27,822 nucleotides of DNA from Perkinsus olseni (GCA_013115125.1 JABANN010000459.1:1-27822), one strand, 5' to 3'. Counted from the stretch's first letter, positions 1-9,268 are shown. Translations and numbers: made by a program. Notes: generated from the letters alone by a model not told the origin.

Positions 1-484
1 AGACTAGAGACACACAACAAAATCACAACAACTTTGTGTCGATCAGATCGCCATAAATGCCGTTACCGGCATAACGGCAGCTAGCAGAGAGAACTGTTGA
101 GAAGATCACGAACCAGTTTGAAGAGAATGAGTATGTAGAGTATGAGTAGAGTATGGTCCTGTTCCCCTGTTCAACCGAATCAGCAACAGGGAACTCCAAC
201 TCCCCATTCGTCAACCCCGGGGAAGGATACGTCCCTTCTTGTCCCCCAGTGACGCGGATCACTGTGTGTGCGTGCTACTGCTCAGCAGTAACTGCCGTGA
301 CCGGAGGCGCATGTTCTAGACCTCCCCCTATGTGAATCTTGAATGGACGCTCAAAACGGTACGTGAGGATGGTTCATGAGGATATACCTCTAAGTCCTTC
401 ACGGAGGTTGTAACCTGCTTACTCACACTCTATCAAGTCCTAGTGTCCAGCTCAGGGACTCAGCGGGGCTGCTGAAGGCTGTCA

Positions 485-503
485 CTTGCAGGTTATCATT
501 AAT
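485..503 (+). promoter_or_regulatory. AG splice acceptor plus 12-nt leader of peptide gene copy 1
   Basis: ACTTGCAG ends at 491 and is followed by GTTATCATTAAT directly before the ATG. The same acceptor and leader stand before copy 2 (CTTTGCAG, then the leader at 2040-2051) and before the broken copy 3 (AGTACAG, then 5510-5521). It could be the 3' end of a 5'UTR intron or a trans-splice acceptor; the sequence cannot tell which. Confidence 0.55.
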
Positions 504-695
504 ATGGCTAAGACCTACCTCTCCCTAATCGCCATCGCCTGGTTCGCCCTGCTATCCGGCCCCTCCCAGTGCGATGCCCAACTCCGTCGTCTGGATTTCT
601 GTGGTGGAAGTGTCTGTAACGGGGTATGTCTTGAGCACCATCTACACTGTCTCGGGAACGCGGAGAAGGGCTGTTATTGCGGTGCCCCACGCTGA
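504..695 (+). CDS. Small secreted six-cysteine peptide, copy 1 (defensin-like cysteine spacing)
   Basis: Encodes 63 residues from ATG 504 to TGA 693. Residues 1-25 form a clear signal peptide (MAKT, then a hydrophobic LSLIAIAWFALLSG core, then SQCDA), so the product should be secreted. The mature part of about 38 residues has six cysteines at 33, 38, 42, 49, 57 and 59, spaced C-x4-C-x3-C-x6-C-x7-C-x1-C. The CxxxC followed later by CxC is the signature layout of the cysteine-stabilised alpha-beta (CS-alpha-beta, defensin-like) fold, although the third-to-fourth cysteine loop is shorter than usual. The start is preferred over an upstream in-frame TTG because the hydrophobic core follows it directly and all three copies share the CAG|GTTATCATTAAT leader just before it. 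The gene is one exon. No family is recognised by sequence; the fold is inferred from spacing alone. The near-identical second copy, with substitutions and a one-residue length change, supports real coding. Confidence 0.8.
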   Translation: MAKTYLSLIAIAWFALLSGPSQCDAQLRRLDFCGGSVCNGVCLEHHLHCLGNAEKGCYCGAPR

Positions 696-1931
696 CCGCC
701 GGCCTACACTCTCTGCTGTTTAACTACGCTTCCCTGAAGACGTTCTGCCGTGCACAATACCCGTCTTTACTAAGTAATGAATCATTATTAATCGTTCTTA
801 GTGCTTCAGCATCTTTTCATCGACGTTTTGGGCGTATAACTAGCTCAGAGTATGCTTCCAGTCTTGGTCTCTTCTTTAATGTCGCTTCTTGAGTGTTCTT
901 GAGTGGAAAGAGGATAACACATGTCATCGACCGTGTAATCATGGAAGGCGAGATTCCACGTACCACAGACGAGTCTCGTTTAGCGAGACGTTTATGAACC
1001 TCATCTAGCCAAGGGTTTCATCAGCGTTCTCACAGCATTGATTATCAGCATGAACCTTTAGAACAGTTCTGACAAAGCCCGTATCTAGCCGTCACCAAAG
1101 AGTTTCGGTGACCTAATGTCAAAAACTCGTCACATCCGCCTCGTTTCGGCGAATCGCCATACTAGCAGCAAACACTTGAGGATCCGGCACAGTCGAGTTC
1201 AACTTGAATCCAAGCCTCTCTTGGCTAACTGACAAACTCTCAGCGGCAATCACGGGGACCTGATAGTTCTTAATACGCCCAAGGTTGGCCCACGAAGGCT
1301 CTGCTCATCAATTCGGCCGATCCCCCTAATCTGATAGGGCTCATCATCGTTCTCCATCTCCTCTAGCCTCGTGTGCCATGTCCCCCATACACACCCTACT
1401 TCTGTCGTGACACCAGTATCAGAAGGGAATAGCTCGAAGATTGAGTAACTCACACTACGGGTCTTCGGTCGAGCCGTGTTTCCAATAGTGAGGCTGCCTC
1501 ACTGAAGCAGCGATTCTATGCCGGGCCACTATTATAGTGATAGTGACGCGATGAGCGCTTGGATCACGAGTCTCTGGTGGTGCTCCTCTAGAGGACCCCT
1601 CCTAGCGTCGATGCTGTCCCTGGGGCAGCAGGCACGCTAGAAGATCCCTGCCAGGCTAGTCGTACCAATAACGGCAGCTGGCGCAGTGTATTATCGGGGG
1701 AACACGAAGCAGCTTGGAGAGAAAGGGAGTGGTTCTAATCCTATGCTCAACCGAATCAGCGAGAGAGAGCTACAGAAAGCTGCTCTTATTCCCACGTTCG
1801 TCATTGCTTCTTATTCTCTTCGTTAACTCCGAGGGAGGATATGTCCCCAGTGACGTGGATCACTGTGTGTTCGTGTTGTTGCTCAGCAGCAACTGCCGTG
1901 ACCGGAGGCGTATGCTCTAGACCAGGCTGGT

Positions 1932-1962
1932 CTATAATAGCTGGTCTGACCAGCTATTATAG
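1932..1962. repeat. Perfect palindrome, 15-bp arms, 1-nt centre
   Basis: CTATAATAGCTGGTC, T, GACCAGCTATTATAG, upstream of peptide gene copy 2. The matching place in unit 1 (about 320) lacks it. Confidence 0.9.
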
Positions 1963-2051
1963 TGCTCACACTCTATCCAGTTGTAGTGTATATTCCAGCC
2001 TAGGGATCCAGTAAGGCCGCTGACGGCTACCCTTTGCAGGTTATCATTAAT

Positions 2052-2240
2052 ATGGCTAAGACCAACCTGTCCCTAATTACCATCGCCTGGTTCGCCCTGC
2101 TATCTGGCCCCTCCCAGTGCGATGCCCAACTCCGTCGTCTGGATTTCTGTGGTGGAAGTGTGTGTAACGGGGTATGTCTTGAGCACCACCTACAATGTCT
2201 CAGGGCGAAGACGGGCTGTTATTGCGGTGCTCCACGCTGA
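2052..2240 (+). CDS. Small secreted six-cysteine peptide, copy 2
   Basis: Encodes 62 residues and is a paralogue of the peptide at 504-695. The signal peptide is almost unchanged (MAKTNLSLITIAWFALLSG, then PSQCDA) and all six mature cysteines are kept. The loop before the final CxC pair is one residue shorter (x6 instead of x7) and its residues differ (LRAKTG against LGNAEKG). Changes concentrated in that loop, with the rest held nearly constant, are what a constrained secreted scaffold with a variable loop would show. The gene has a single exon and sits in the second tandem unit. Its function is unknown; secreted antimicrobial, toxin-like or host-interaction roles are possible but not shown by the sequence. 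Confidence 0.78.
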   Translation: MAKTNLSLITIAWFALLSGPSQCDAQLRRLDFCGGSVCNGVCLEHHLQCLRAKTGCYCGAPR

Positions 2241-3029
2241 CTGCTGGCCTACCCTCTGCTGCTGTTGTTTGAACACCCTGAAGGTGTTCTGCTGTGCAGT
2301 GCACGGCTTGCACAATACTTGTATTTCCTATTCAGTGCATCATTATTAACCCTTTCAGCTCGGCAGCATCTCTTTATTGACGCTTTTGGCGTATGAGTAG
2401 CTCAGGCTATGCCTTAAGTCGTGGTCGCTTCTTTAATGCCGCCTTTTGCGTGTTCTTGAGTGGGAACGAAATGAGACATGCCACTCACAGATTGTGAGTC
2501 ACAATGTTAATACGACACGCGAGATTTTACTAACCACTAAGGGAAGGGGGTTTATGAACCTCAACTATCCAAGAGTTTTATCAGCTTTCTCGGTATTGAT
2601 CATCATCTAGTCGTCACCAAAGTTTTGTTGCCGCATGAAAAAAAACTCTCAACACTGGCCTCATTCCGGCCCCAGCCGTAGGGGCGCCAAGGTGTGAGGC
2701 TTACGGCCGGACTGGTACTTTGAGACGCCCCACATCTTCGTTTCTCATCTCCTCTTAGAGGAGTCCTCTAGCCTTGTCTGCCACGTCACCATTTCTGTCG
2801 TGACAGAAGTACCAGCAAAGGAAGAGCTCCAGGATAGAATCAATCACACTTGGATGAGCCGTGATCATCCCGCTAGATTGAGGCGAAGACTAGGCACCGT
2901 GGCAGTTTCTCGTGATGGTAAGTGCTCCGAGCACTGTGCTCGAATTCCGAGCCCCGGCCCGCTCAAGTGGTGCTCCCCTGGAGGGGACCCCTCCTAGGGT
3001 CGATGCTGTCTCTGGGGCAGCATGCAGGC

Positions 3030-3330
3030 TAGAAGATGCGTACCAGTTCAGTAGTACTTACCAGTAGCAGCTCGGCAGCTCTAGCTGCCGTTGGTGGTAC
3101 TACCTTTCCCCACTAGTAGTGGGGAAAGGTGGATAATTGCTGTGAACGCAGGCGCATGCTCAAGATCGCACCTAGTAGTCTACTAGTAGTAGACCGGAGT
3201 CCGAATCGGACCCTATGTGATTCTCGAATCGACACTTCAACCGTTCGTGAGGTTATTCCGGCGACTCCTGTCCGCGAGTCACGCTGCGTGACGTTCATAT
3301 CTGACTCCGATGAGAAGCTTCGCTGAGGCT
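3030..3330 (+). repeat. Upstream part of tandem repeat unit 3
   Basis: After the unit 2 tail, sequence similar to the upstream region of unit 1 resumes (GTGAACGCAGGCGCATGCTC, CCCTATGTGATTCTCGAATC and the CGTTCGTGAGG block, matching about 300-370). The similarity then breaks off near 3330, where a roughly 2-kb block with no counterpart in units 1 and 2 begins. Short odd palindromes occur here, at 3102-3130, 3172-3186 and 3199-3211. Confidence 0.6.
3102..3130. repeat. Perfect palindrome, 14-bp arms, 1-nt centre
   Basis: ACCTTTCCCCACTA, G, TAGTGGGGAAAGGT, in the upstream part of tandem unit 3. Units 1 and 2 lack it at the matching place. Confidence 0.9.
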
Positions 3331-3454
3331 GAGCCAAGTGGCGGATCAAAGGAACTTCTTATCAAGAAGACAACAGATGGAAGATTCAATTTTTCAATCT
3401 CGTTATCCGATTTGAATTCCAGATTTCATAACCCGTCTCTCTACAGAAGCACCT

Positions 3455-3615
3455 AACCGGGATTATGCCGCATAATGGCCGCGTCCTGTTGAATGCTAAA
3501 CGCATAATTTATGCGTTTAGCATTCCACAGGACGCCCAGCCGGACGCGATGAATCCTCAGGATCCTTCTCTTCGATGCCCGGAAAAGAGCTCGTGGGAAG
3601 TGCGACGCGCAGCCA
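3455..3615 (+). repeat. Dispersed repeat copy A
   Basis: Shared with 8740-8895: CTAACCGGGATT, then GCCGGACRCGAWGAATCCTC, then GAAGAGCTCGTG (here AAAAGAGCTCGTG), then GCAGCCAGCTCCCGA and GACGGACC/GACAGACC. The two copies are collinear but diverged, and each carries its own palindromes. The element type is unknown; it is too short and noncoding to classify. Confidence 0.65.
3481..3535. repeat. Palindrome, 27-bp arms, 1-nt centre
   Basis: The left arm 3481-3507 starts GCGTCCTGTTGAATGC, and the right arm 3509-3535 is its reverse complement with one mismatch. The single central base is T at 3508. It sits inside dispersed repeat copy A; the matching part of copy B at 8740-8895 does not have it. 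Confidence 0.9.
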
Positions 3616-4595
3616 GCTCCCGACGACGGACCCATGAACTGCGCCTTTATGGCTTTATGTTCTTGAGGAACATAACGAGTCGAGGTGAGCGCTGAGATCA
3701 ACCAGGAGAATCGTGCTTGACCGGCTGTGAATGGTGAACCTTGCAGCCCACCTCCATTGTCTGATCAGGGCTTCTATATTTGGGACTAGGCCGTGCGCCC
3801 TCAATTCTGTAGACGCCACCCTCACAGATTGGTCCGTAGGAGTTTGCCGCTGCCTGTCAGGAAGTGTCTGATGTCGGTCGATTATTTCGTGAGCTGAGGA
3901 GTCGGCGGCCATTCCGCAGTGCTAGTCTACCATGCCCTGATGAGAAAACGCGAATCGAGTAGGAAGCTTCGTCTCGGAGATTCATGGAGAACAGTAGGTG
4001 GGCTTTTTCGTAGAATCTGAGCTCACTGCGTGAGGTTAACCGTCCTTGAACTGTCGGCATGAAGATACTGAGCGAAGCCGGAGAACGGTACACGGAGTCG
4101 TGGCGAGTTGCCACTGGCGACGTATACGACGTCCGGCGTCCCCGCCGACCTGACGACTCGCCTCGGCACCTAGCTGCTGCTTCGGGTGATAACCTGATCA
4201 AACAGAAGGAACAAGCCAGAATTGTCGGGCAGAATCTCTTACCGACGAATTGTGAGAACAACGAATCCCCGGCCTGCGGATCTCCCTAGAGCCCGTAAGT
4301 TGGTAGTGGAGATGGTTTCAGCAAGCTCAGCCGACATCATGCATCGATTAGGAGCCATCATTTAGGTTTAGAATCCACCTCTTCTAAGTTCGGACCAGCA
4401 AATCCACCCAGCTCTAAGCCAGCCTTCTTGCATCTTACGGGTCCGACACCAGCAAATGTGCCACAAGCAACCTTTCAGTATATCCTCCCCAACTTCCCAC
4501 CGCCATTGGCGGTCCGCCAACACGTTCCCGGAGGGATTTCCCGTCTGATTCTTGAAAAAGCGGGGTTTATCAGCTGTGAATCTCCGACAGCACCG

Positions 4596-4919
4596 CTATT
4601 CTGCTCTTAAAGAGAATCGCAGAGGATTCGCTCCGGAGTTCAGGGAGTTCGGGTTTGCACAATCCAAAGTAGGCCTCCAGTTGCTGTCGCTGACAATGAT
4701 GGCACGTCCAATCACCAAGAGCTCCTGGGGGAAATCACCGTCAATTGTGACCGCAACGTCGCGACCAGTCAGAAGGCCTTTGCCCCCCAGCTTCAAGTAG
4801 GATGATGGTTGATGGGGCATTGAGTGATAACGATCGTTATGTAAGTTACATAATGTAACTACTGTGGGGACAGGGAGCTTCGTACTCTCGGAGACAGCGG
4901 GTGACGATCTTTTTCGCAA
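4596..4919 (-). pseudogene. Coding-like minus-strand remnant of unknown family
   Basis: A 107-codon open stretch without a recognised domain. The part reading KGLLTGRDVAVTIDGDFP, followed by IIVSD a few residues later, has protein-like composition. It loosely resembles the minus-strand remnant at about 20570-20640, which reads WITGRNV and then IIVND. I infer that both could be fossils of one mobile element family, but the likeness is short and I cannot name the family. It looks broken or partial. Confidence 0.3.
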
Positions 4920-5379
4920 TTTATTTATGGCTGTAACTTTTCAACCAGGTCACTCCCAGACCTCGGATTACCTGCTAATGGAATCATTTGCAGTGCAAAA
5001 AACTGATAGGGGATAAAAGATCTCGATTCACAATCGCAAGCTGTTGAGATCCAAATTGGTATACCCGTAGCGAAGAACCGTTCTACTGATCATACGGTAG
5101 ATCCTCCCATTCTCTCCAACTCCGAGGGACTCGCCCAGTAGATCCAAATCGATGTCATCGGGAGATAACCCACCATCGACCTCAATCAAACTTCATGGTT
5201 CACGTTCATCTTCTCGCTACTATAATCACATTCCTCCCTGGCAAATTGTGGGCCTTCTCGAGGTGAAAGATGATCCTGGTCCTGTTAAAAATGCGCCATA
5301 CAGTGTCGGAAAGGGAACACCCGAAAGAAATCCTCATTCCCTTCAGGTGGTGAAGGTTGCAGCGAAGAAACTTCACTAA

Positions 5380-5545
5380 GTGTACCTCAAGTCTTGAGGT
5401 ACAGCTGGATAGCGCCGCGCTATTAGCGCGTATCGAGTTGCATTGTGAATTCCTGCTTTCAAACTCAGTGTCTGTGTTGTGAAGGACCGAGTGAGGCCGT
5501 CCAGTACAGGTTATCATTAATATGGCTAGTACTTTCCTGTCCCTG
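5380..5545 (+). pseudogene. Remnant of a third secreted-peptide gene copy
   Basis: Upstream sequence leads to the same acceptor and leader as in the two intact genes (CAG at 5507-5509, GTTATCATTAAT at 5510-5521), then an ATG at 5522 and the beginning of the signal peptide. Likeness to the intact copies ends near 5544, so only the very start survives and the mature cysteine region is absent from this place. It is a fossil of the tandem array and not expected to make the peptide. Confidence 0.75.
5382..5402. repeat. Palindrome, 10-bp arms, 1-nt centre
   Basis: GTACCTCAAG, T, CTTGAGGTAC, near the place where likeness to tandem unit 3 resumes. Confidence 0.85.
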
Positions 5546-5849
5546 AAGAAAAGTCGCATACCACTATGCCAAATATGTGCTACCTAGCAGAATGAGTTCT
5601 TTAGATGTGCCCGAAGTGCTGGAATCATGCAATATCCATACCACTCGTTTGGTTCTGCGCGTCACACTGCTGTATGATGCATCGTCGATCATATACTTGA
5701 TAAAGAGTGATCCGCAGTAATTAATCTGAAAGCCAATCCTCAAACTATTGTAAACGCAAAGCAGGCGTTCGCCTGCTCCGTGCGGTTTTTTGAGTTATTC
5801 CGAATGACTCACTCGATGCCCTTCGTGAATGACGGCTTCATTGTGAAGC

Positions 5850-6106
5850 GTGTACGAATTGTGAATTGAATCGAAAGTGTACGCCATACCAGTGTACCAA
5901 CTATTTGTAAATGTCATACACTGTATGATATTGAAGTGTACTAGCTTAGGGTATATGGTACAGTGTGGCTGACACAATGAAAATTTTCATCTTTACTATC
6001 TTTTCATCCACACTAATATGGTAGACTGCCGTGCACGAGTCGGAATATAGACCTCAGTGTACGACCTTGAAGTGTACGAAATAGTGACTTCCACAGCGAT
6101 GTACGA
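5850..6106 (+). repeat. Cluster of GTGTAC repeats left of the hAT remnant
   Basis: GTGTAC occurs six times in the same orientation, at 5850, 5877, 5892, 5936, 6057 and 6072, with a related TGTACG near 6100. Two copies share the longer TTGAAGTGTAC. By chance about 0.06 copies would be expected in 230 bases. Clustered short subterminal repeats are a known property of hAT elements, where the transposase binds, and this cluster lies outside the transposase 3' end, so it may mark one end of the element. Terminal inverted repeats and an 8-bp target duplication were not found. Confidence 0.5.
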
Positions 6107-6201
6107 GATCAGGGCTTCATCCAGAGCTGCGCAGGCGACGCACGCACCTCCTCCGCCCTGCCGGATTGCGCACCCTTGAGACTCGAGTGAAAATTTCCCG
6201 G

Positions 6202-6240
6202 TTACATTATTTCACTCCATTCATTAATTTCATAATGTAA
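6202..6240. repeat. Short inverted repeat TTACATTAT / ATAATGTAA
   Basis: Nine-bp arms at 6202-6210 and 6232-6240 with a 21-base spacer, between the GTGTAC cluster and the transposase remnant. It may belong to the subterminal region of the hAT element. Confidence 0.5.
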
Positions 6241-6379
6241 TTTACATTCCGTTATTTTCTGGTGCGTTATCCCGAGCCACCGTAACTCAACACGACGACA
6301 GAGCAGGGAGAAGCGTTCCGAACAAAGCTGATCACTAATGTGTATATAGAGCCACTCCACTTGTCTAGAGTCCACTAGA

Positions 6380-8088
6380 GTCTACTCATTCGAGCAGTCG
6401 ATCCTTCTACTCTCTGCGCCCCTCCAATGAGACCACACTGCTTCGATGAAGTTATCGTAGCTGTCACTGATGCGACTTCCCTCACCGAGACGTGGAACTG
6501 CGGGTCCTTGCTCGCTGATGCGCATGAGACGGGTCAATGTTACGCCCGACATGGGGCGGTGGTCGCCTGCCAACCGGGAGTGGTGCTGAAGCACCGTTCC
6601 ACAGTTGCGGTTGAGGTCGGTAGGCACATAACGACGGCGCAGATCTTCGCATGGTTTGGGTACAGTGAGACCAGGCGCGAATTACTCAAGAAGTGACCGT
6701 GGAAATCGCCGTCGTTGGGTAGAGGCGTGTGCTCAAGGTCTCTCTTCAGAAAAGGAACTTCTTGACGAATCGCCTCCTTCCAAGTGCAGGCCACTCCTTC
6801 CAGCTTGATGGAGACAAGCTGGGCCGTCGCTTCATTCCACTCTGGTCGATCGAAGCGTCCAAGGGTTGCCAGGTACAGAACATCGTCCCTGAACCTGGCC
6901 TTCACCTCACTGATCAAGTCAGATAAATGGGGACATAACATCGAAAAGGGAGTCCTGGACATGACTCGAGCGGGGCAATGAGCGAAACTCGTCAACATCG
7001 AGCTCCGCTAACTGTCGCTCGATCTCGGCAGAGTCCTTACAGACGGCCTCGTCGAGAGAATCAGAATGATTCAAAGCCTCGAGGAATTTCAACAGATCAC
7101 TGGTCTTTTCCACGGCGGTAACGTACGCCAATCCCACGGACTGGAAGCACTCGGATAAGCGGGCCATAGCTCCCAGGATATCACGTAAGATAATGAGAAG
7201 CTTAATGTTATATGACTTGCAGAAGAACTTACCAATGCCCCTACACTTTCTCCGCTCCTCTGCCGGGAAATCACGGCAACCGCAGATGGCGCTGAGGGCA
7301 TCGATGACGATGGGAAGTATGACCAGCACTCTATCAATGGCGTTGGACGTAGATAGCCACCGGGTAGGTGCACCCTCGAGTAGACCCTTGTACCTGTCCC
7401 CTCGAGCCCGAAGCTTCGTTGAAGAGGCTTTCAAAATGTTACTCTTACGATTAGAGCGGCTGAAAGTCGTATACAATTGTTGGGTATAGTCCATACACTG
7501 CTGCACGAGTGGGTGAGCAGCTTTCGCTACGCTCCGTGCTACGAGTTGTAATCTATGGGACCGGCAATGTATAAACCGTATCTTTTCTCCCCACCTTGAG
7601 CGTATAAGACCGTAGACTCCATCCTTTGCGCTGGCCATGCATGACGCCCCGTCAAAACTGACGGAGTAGACCGCTCCCTTGTCTAGCTGACGGTCCTCCA
7701 CAGCCTTGTCGATAGCGTGGTATATAGTCACGGCTTTGGTGTCGCTAATAACCTCGACATGCAGCAGCTCTTCAGTCGCCACCACAGCGCGAGGACTGGA
7801 GTCCTCACATACAACGAGGTAACGCACGTAAATGCTGAGAACACTTTCCCCATACGCAGTCGTCTCATCAGCGAGCACTGAGAATACGCCGAACTCGTTG
7901 ATGGACTCCCGAATGGCGTGAGCCACTTTGTCGTCCAGTACGGAATCCATCGACGCTATCATTGACGCACTGCTATTAGACGACAGATAGGTGGCATTAC
8001 CCGGCAACTTGGGTGTAACGTGGGTAGAATATTTCAAACCCTTCTTATCAGCAGCAGTACCCTGGCTTTGTGTTACCAGTGAGGTATC
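6380..8088 (-). pseudogene. hAT-superfamily transposase (DUF4371 type), decayed DNA transposon
   Basis: Reading leftward from 8088, the sequence encodes a hAT transposase of the DUF4371/ZNF862-like group. Hallmarks in order are LPGNATYLSS, FSVLADETT (first catalytic Asp region), YSVSFDGASCMASAKDGV (second Asp), FIHCRSHRLQLVARS, and near the end TATVERCFST (the conserved Glu of the dimerisation region), then LTRLMRISEQGPAVP. The main frame runs to 6919. The next part (SDLISEVKARF, then LYLATLGRF) continues in another frame from about 6940, and the last part (RLAGDHRPMSG) in a third from about 6600, so at least two frameshifts break it. The N-terminal zinc-finger region normally ahead of these domains is not seen, and a stop lies at 8089-8091. 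This is a non-functional plain DNA transposon. Its coding stretches are still long, so it is not ancient. Confidence 0.88.
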
Positions 8089-8469
8089 TTAATGAGCGCT
8101 ACGAAAATCAGGACGGTGCCATGATCGACAGTGACATCTCTCTATTAGGCTATAGCCAATCTACTTCTTGAGCCCTGATAAGTGTTGACTACAACCCTAC
8201 GAAGACATATCTGACTTATTCCGTAAAAAACGGGGTTCTGACTAGAAGTCAATGACTACACTACATTCAGCCTGAATGTGAAGCTGAATGATTCAGCTAG
8301 TCATCAAAAAGCGTTAACAATGTTGAACCCTCGTTTTGGCGGAGTTCACTGTAGGCTACGGTCCGTAACCACCATCCACTGACTGCTCTCGATCAACTGC
8401 AACTAAACGCTAGCAAGGTTTGACCGAGACATGCACGCTGCTGGAGGGACCGTCTCTCATCCTGACTCT

Positions 8470-8530
8470 GGATTAATCATTAATCCTTAATGGCATCTCT
8501 CTCTGGATTCCAGAGAGAAATGCCGTTAAT
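8470..8530. repeat. Nested odd palindromes
   Basis: Two overlapping palindromes. The first has 8-bp arms (GGATTAAT at 8470-8477) around C 8478. The second has 21-bp arms (TTAATGGCATCTCTCTCTGG and one more base) at 8487-8507 and 8509-8529 around T 8508, with two mismatches. Confidence 0.85.
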
Positions 8531-8578
8531 CCATATTAGGACTCCGAAAGCTCCTCTCATGTCCCTGAGAAGAACGGG

Positions 8579-8830
8579 TCACCCGTTACGGGTGAATCAA
8601 GGCCCTTTGACATAGGGCCAAGTGAAACGGGACGTGGCATAATGCCACTGGCATTCCTGCGGGTGGACGAGCTGTCACAGAGAGCTCGAGCAGGTGGCCA
8701 GGCCACCGTGGCCTACCGCGGTTGTCGACAACTGTTGTCACTAACCGGGATTTTGCATTTTGGATGCCACCTGACACCCGGCCGGACACGAAGAATCCTC
8801 AGAGTCCGTCCCTTCAGTGAAGGGCCTTCA
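8579..8830. repeat. Run of small odd palindromes
   Basis: Within 250 bases there are several inverted repeats with one central base: TCACCCGT/T/ACGGGTGA at 8579-8595, GTGGCAT/A/ATGCCAC at 8634-8648, GGTGGCC/A/GGCCACC at 8693-8707, and CCCTTCA/G/TGAAGGG at 8810-8824, the last overlapped by TGAAGG/G/CCTTCA. Their arms share no sequence with one another. Confidence 0.85.
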
Positions 8831-8895
8831 CTGTCCGAGGAAGAGCTCGTGACGGAGCGGAAAGCAGCCAGCTCCCGAAGACAGACCGTATCGGC
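8740..8895 (+). repeat. Dispersed repeat copy B
   Basis: Diverged, collinear partner of 3455-3615. It starts CTAACCGGGATTTTGC, continues through GCCGGACACGAAGAATCCTC and GAAGAGCTCGTGACGG, and ends GCAGCCAGCTCCCGAAGAC. The middle carries an extra palindromic CCCTTCAGTGAAGGG block missing from copy A, while copy A has its own large palindrome. The copies therefore differ mainly by gain or loss of palindromes. Confidence 0.65.
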
Positions 8896-9207
8896 ATGAG
8901 CTGCGTGTTCGTTCCTAAAACCATCAGGCAGCTGACAGCAACCATCGCTGACTCTCCCGGTTTCATGCTGTGCCATTCGAAGATCTTGGCGTCTCTTTCT
9001 CAGAAAGTTGGCCTAGAGAGTGGCGGAGGAGAGTCTCCTCCTCGTCTGACGAGGTAGTTTAGTCAGATACGGCCGGCGTATTTACGCTGTGGCGAGCTAG
9101 CCTGGGGGATACACCGCTCCACAAATTCTGAGCAATCGAAGAAGCCGAGTTTCGCTCTGATATTTGAGTGACGCAGCCTAACTTAGGCTAACCTTGCTAC
9201 TAGCAAG

Positions 9208-9268
9208 TTGCTAGGTTAGTGATAGTGCTACTTAGGCTGCCTAAGTAGCACTATCACTAACCTAGCAA
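9208..9268. repeat. Perfect palindrome, 30-bp arms, 1-nt centre, with a nested palindrome beside it
   Basis: The left arm 9208-9237 starts TTGCTAGGTTAGTGATAGTG, and the right arm 9239-9268 is its exact reverse complement; T at 9238 is unpaired. Just left, CTTGCTA/C/TAGCAAG forms another odd palindrome that splits an outer AACC...GGTT pairing, as if a small inverted duplication had been added to an older one. Confidence 0.92.

Larger units (their letters stand above)
150..1640 (+). repeat. Tandem repeat unit 1, carrying small secreted peptide gene copy 1
   Basis: First unit of a diverged tandem array. Blocks shared with unit 2 include the stretch ending in CAGTGACGYGGATCACTGTG and TGCCGTGACCGGAGGCG upstream of the gene, the gene itself, and a tail near 1577-1640 (TGGTGCTCC, then CTAGMGTCGATGCTGTC, then GGGGCAGCA) that recurs at 2968-3030. 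The two ATGs are 1548 bases apart and the tails about 1390, so the units differ by sizeable insertions or deletions. The left edge is approximate. Bases 696-1570 between the peptide gene and the tail hold no recognisable gene. Confidence 0.75.
1700..3030 (+). repeat. Tandem repeat unit 2, carrying peptide gene copy 2
   Basis: Second unit of the array. It carries diverged versions of unit 1's upstream block (about 1740-1920 against 165-320), the peptide gene, the downstream block, and the tail around 2968-3030. A 15-bp-arm palindrome at 1932-1962 is absent from the matching place in unit 1, so it arose after duplication or was lost from unit 1. Apart from the peptide gene, no coding region is supported; 2241-2960 is noncoding as far as I can see. 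Confidence 0.75.
3330..5380. other. About 2-kb block interrupting tandem unit 3; no convincing intact gene
   Basis: This stretch separates the upstream part of unit 3 from its peptide-gene remnant and has no match in units 1 or 2. It contains a 27-bp-arm palindrome at 3481-3535, one copy of a dispersed repeat (about 3455-3615), and a minus-strand open stretch at 4596-4919. The remaining open stretches are short, lie opposite one another and are arginine- and serine-rich in a way typical of chance frames. No inverted or direct terminal repeats were confirmed, so calling it a single insertion is inference. Confidence 0.45.

Noticed and set aside
3857-4289. Overlapping 134-codon minus-strand and 76-codon plus-strand open stretches
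   Set aside because: They lie opposite each other, are rich in Arg and Ser, and show no domain, signal or paralogue; chance frames in GC-balanced DNA are the simpler reading.
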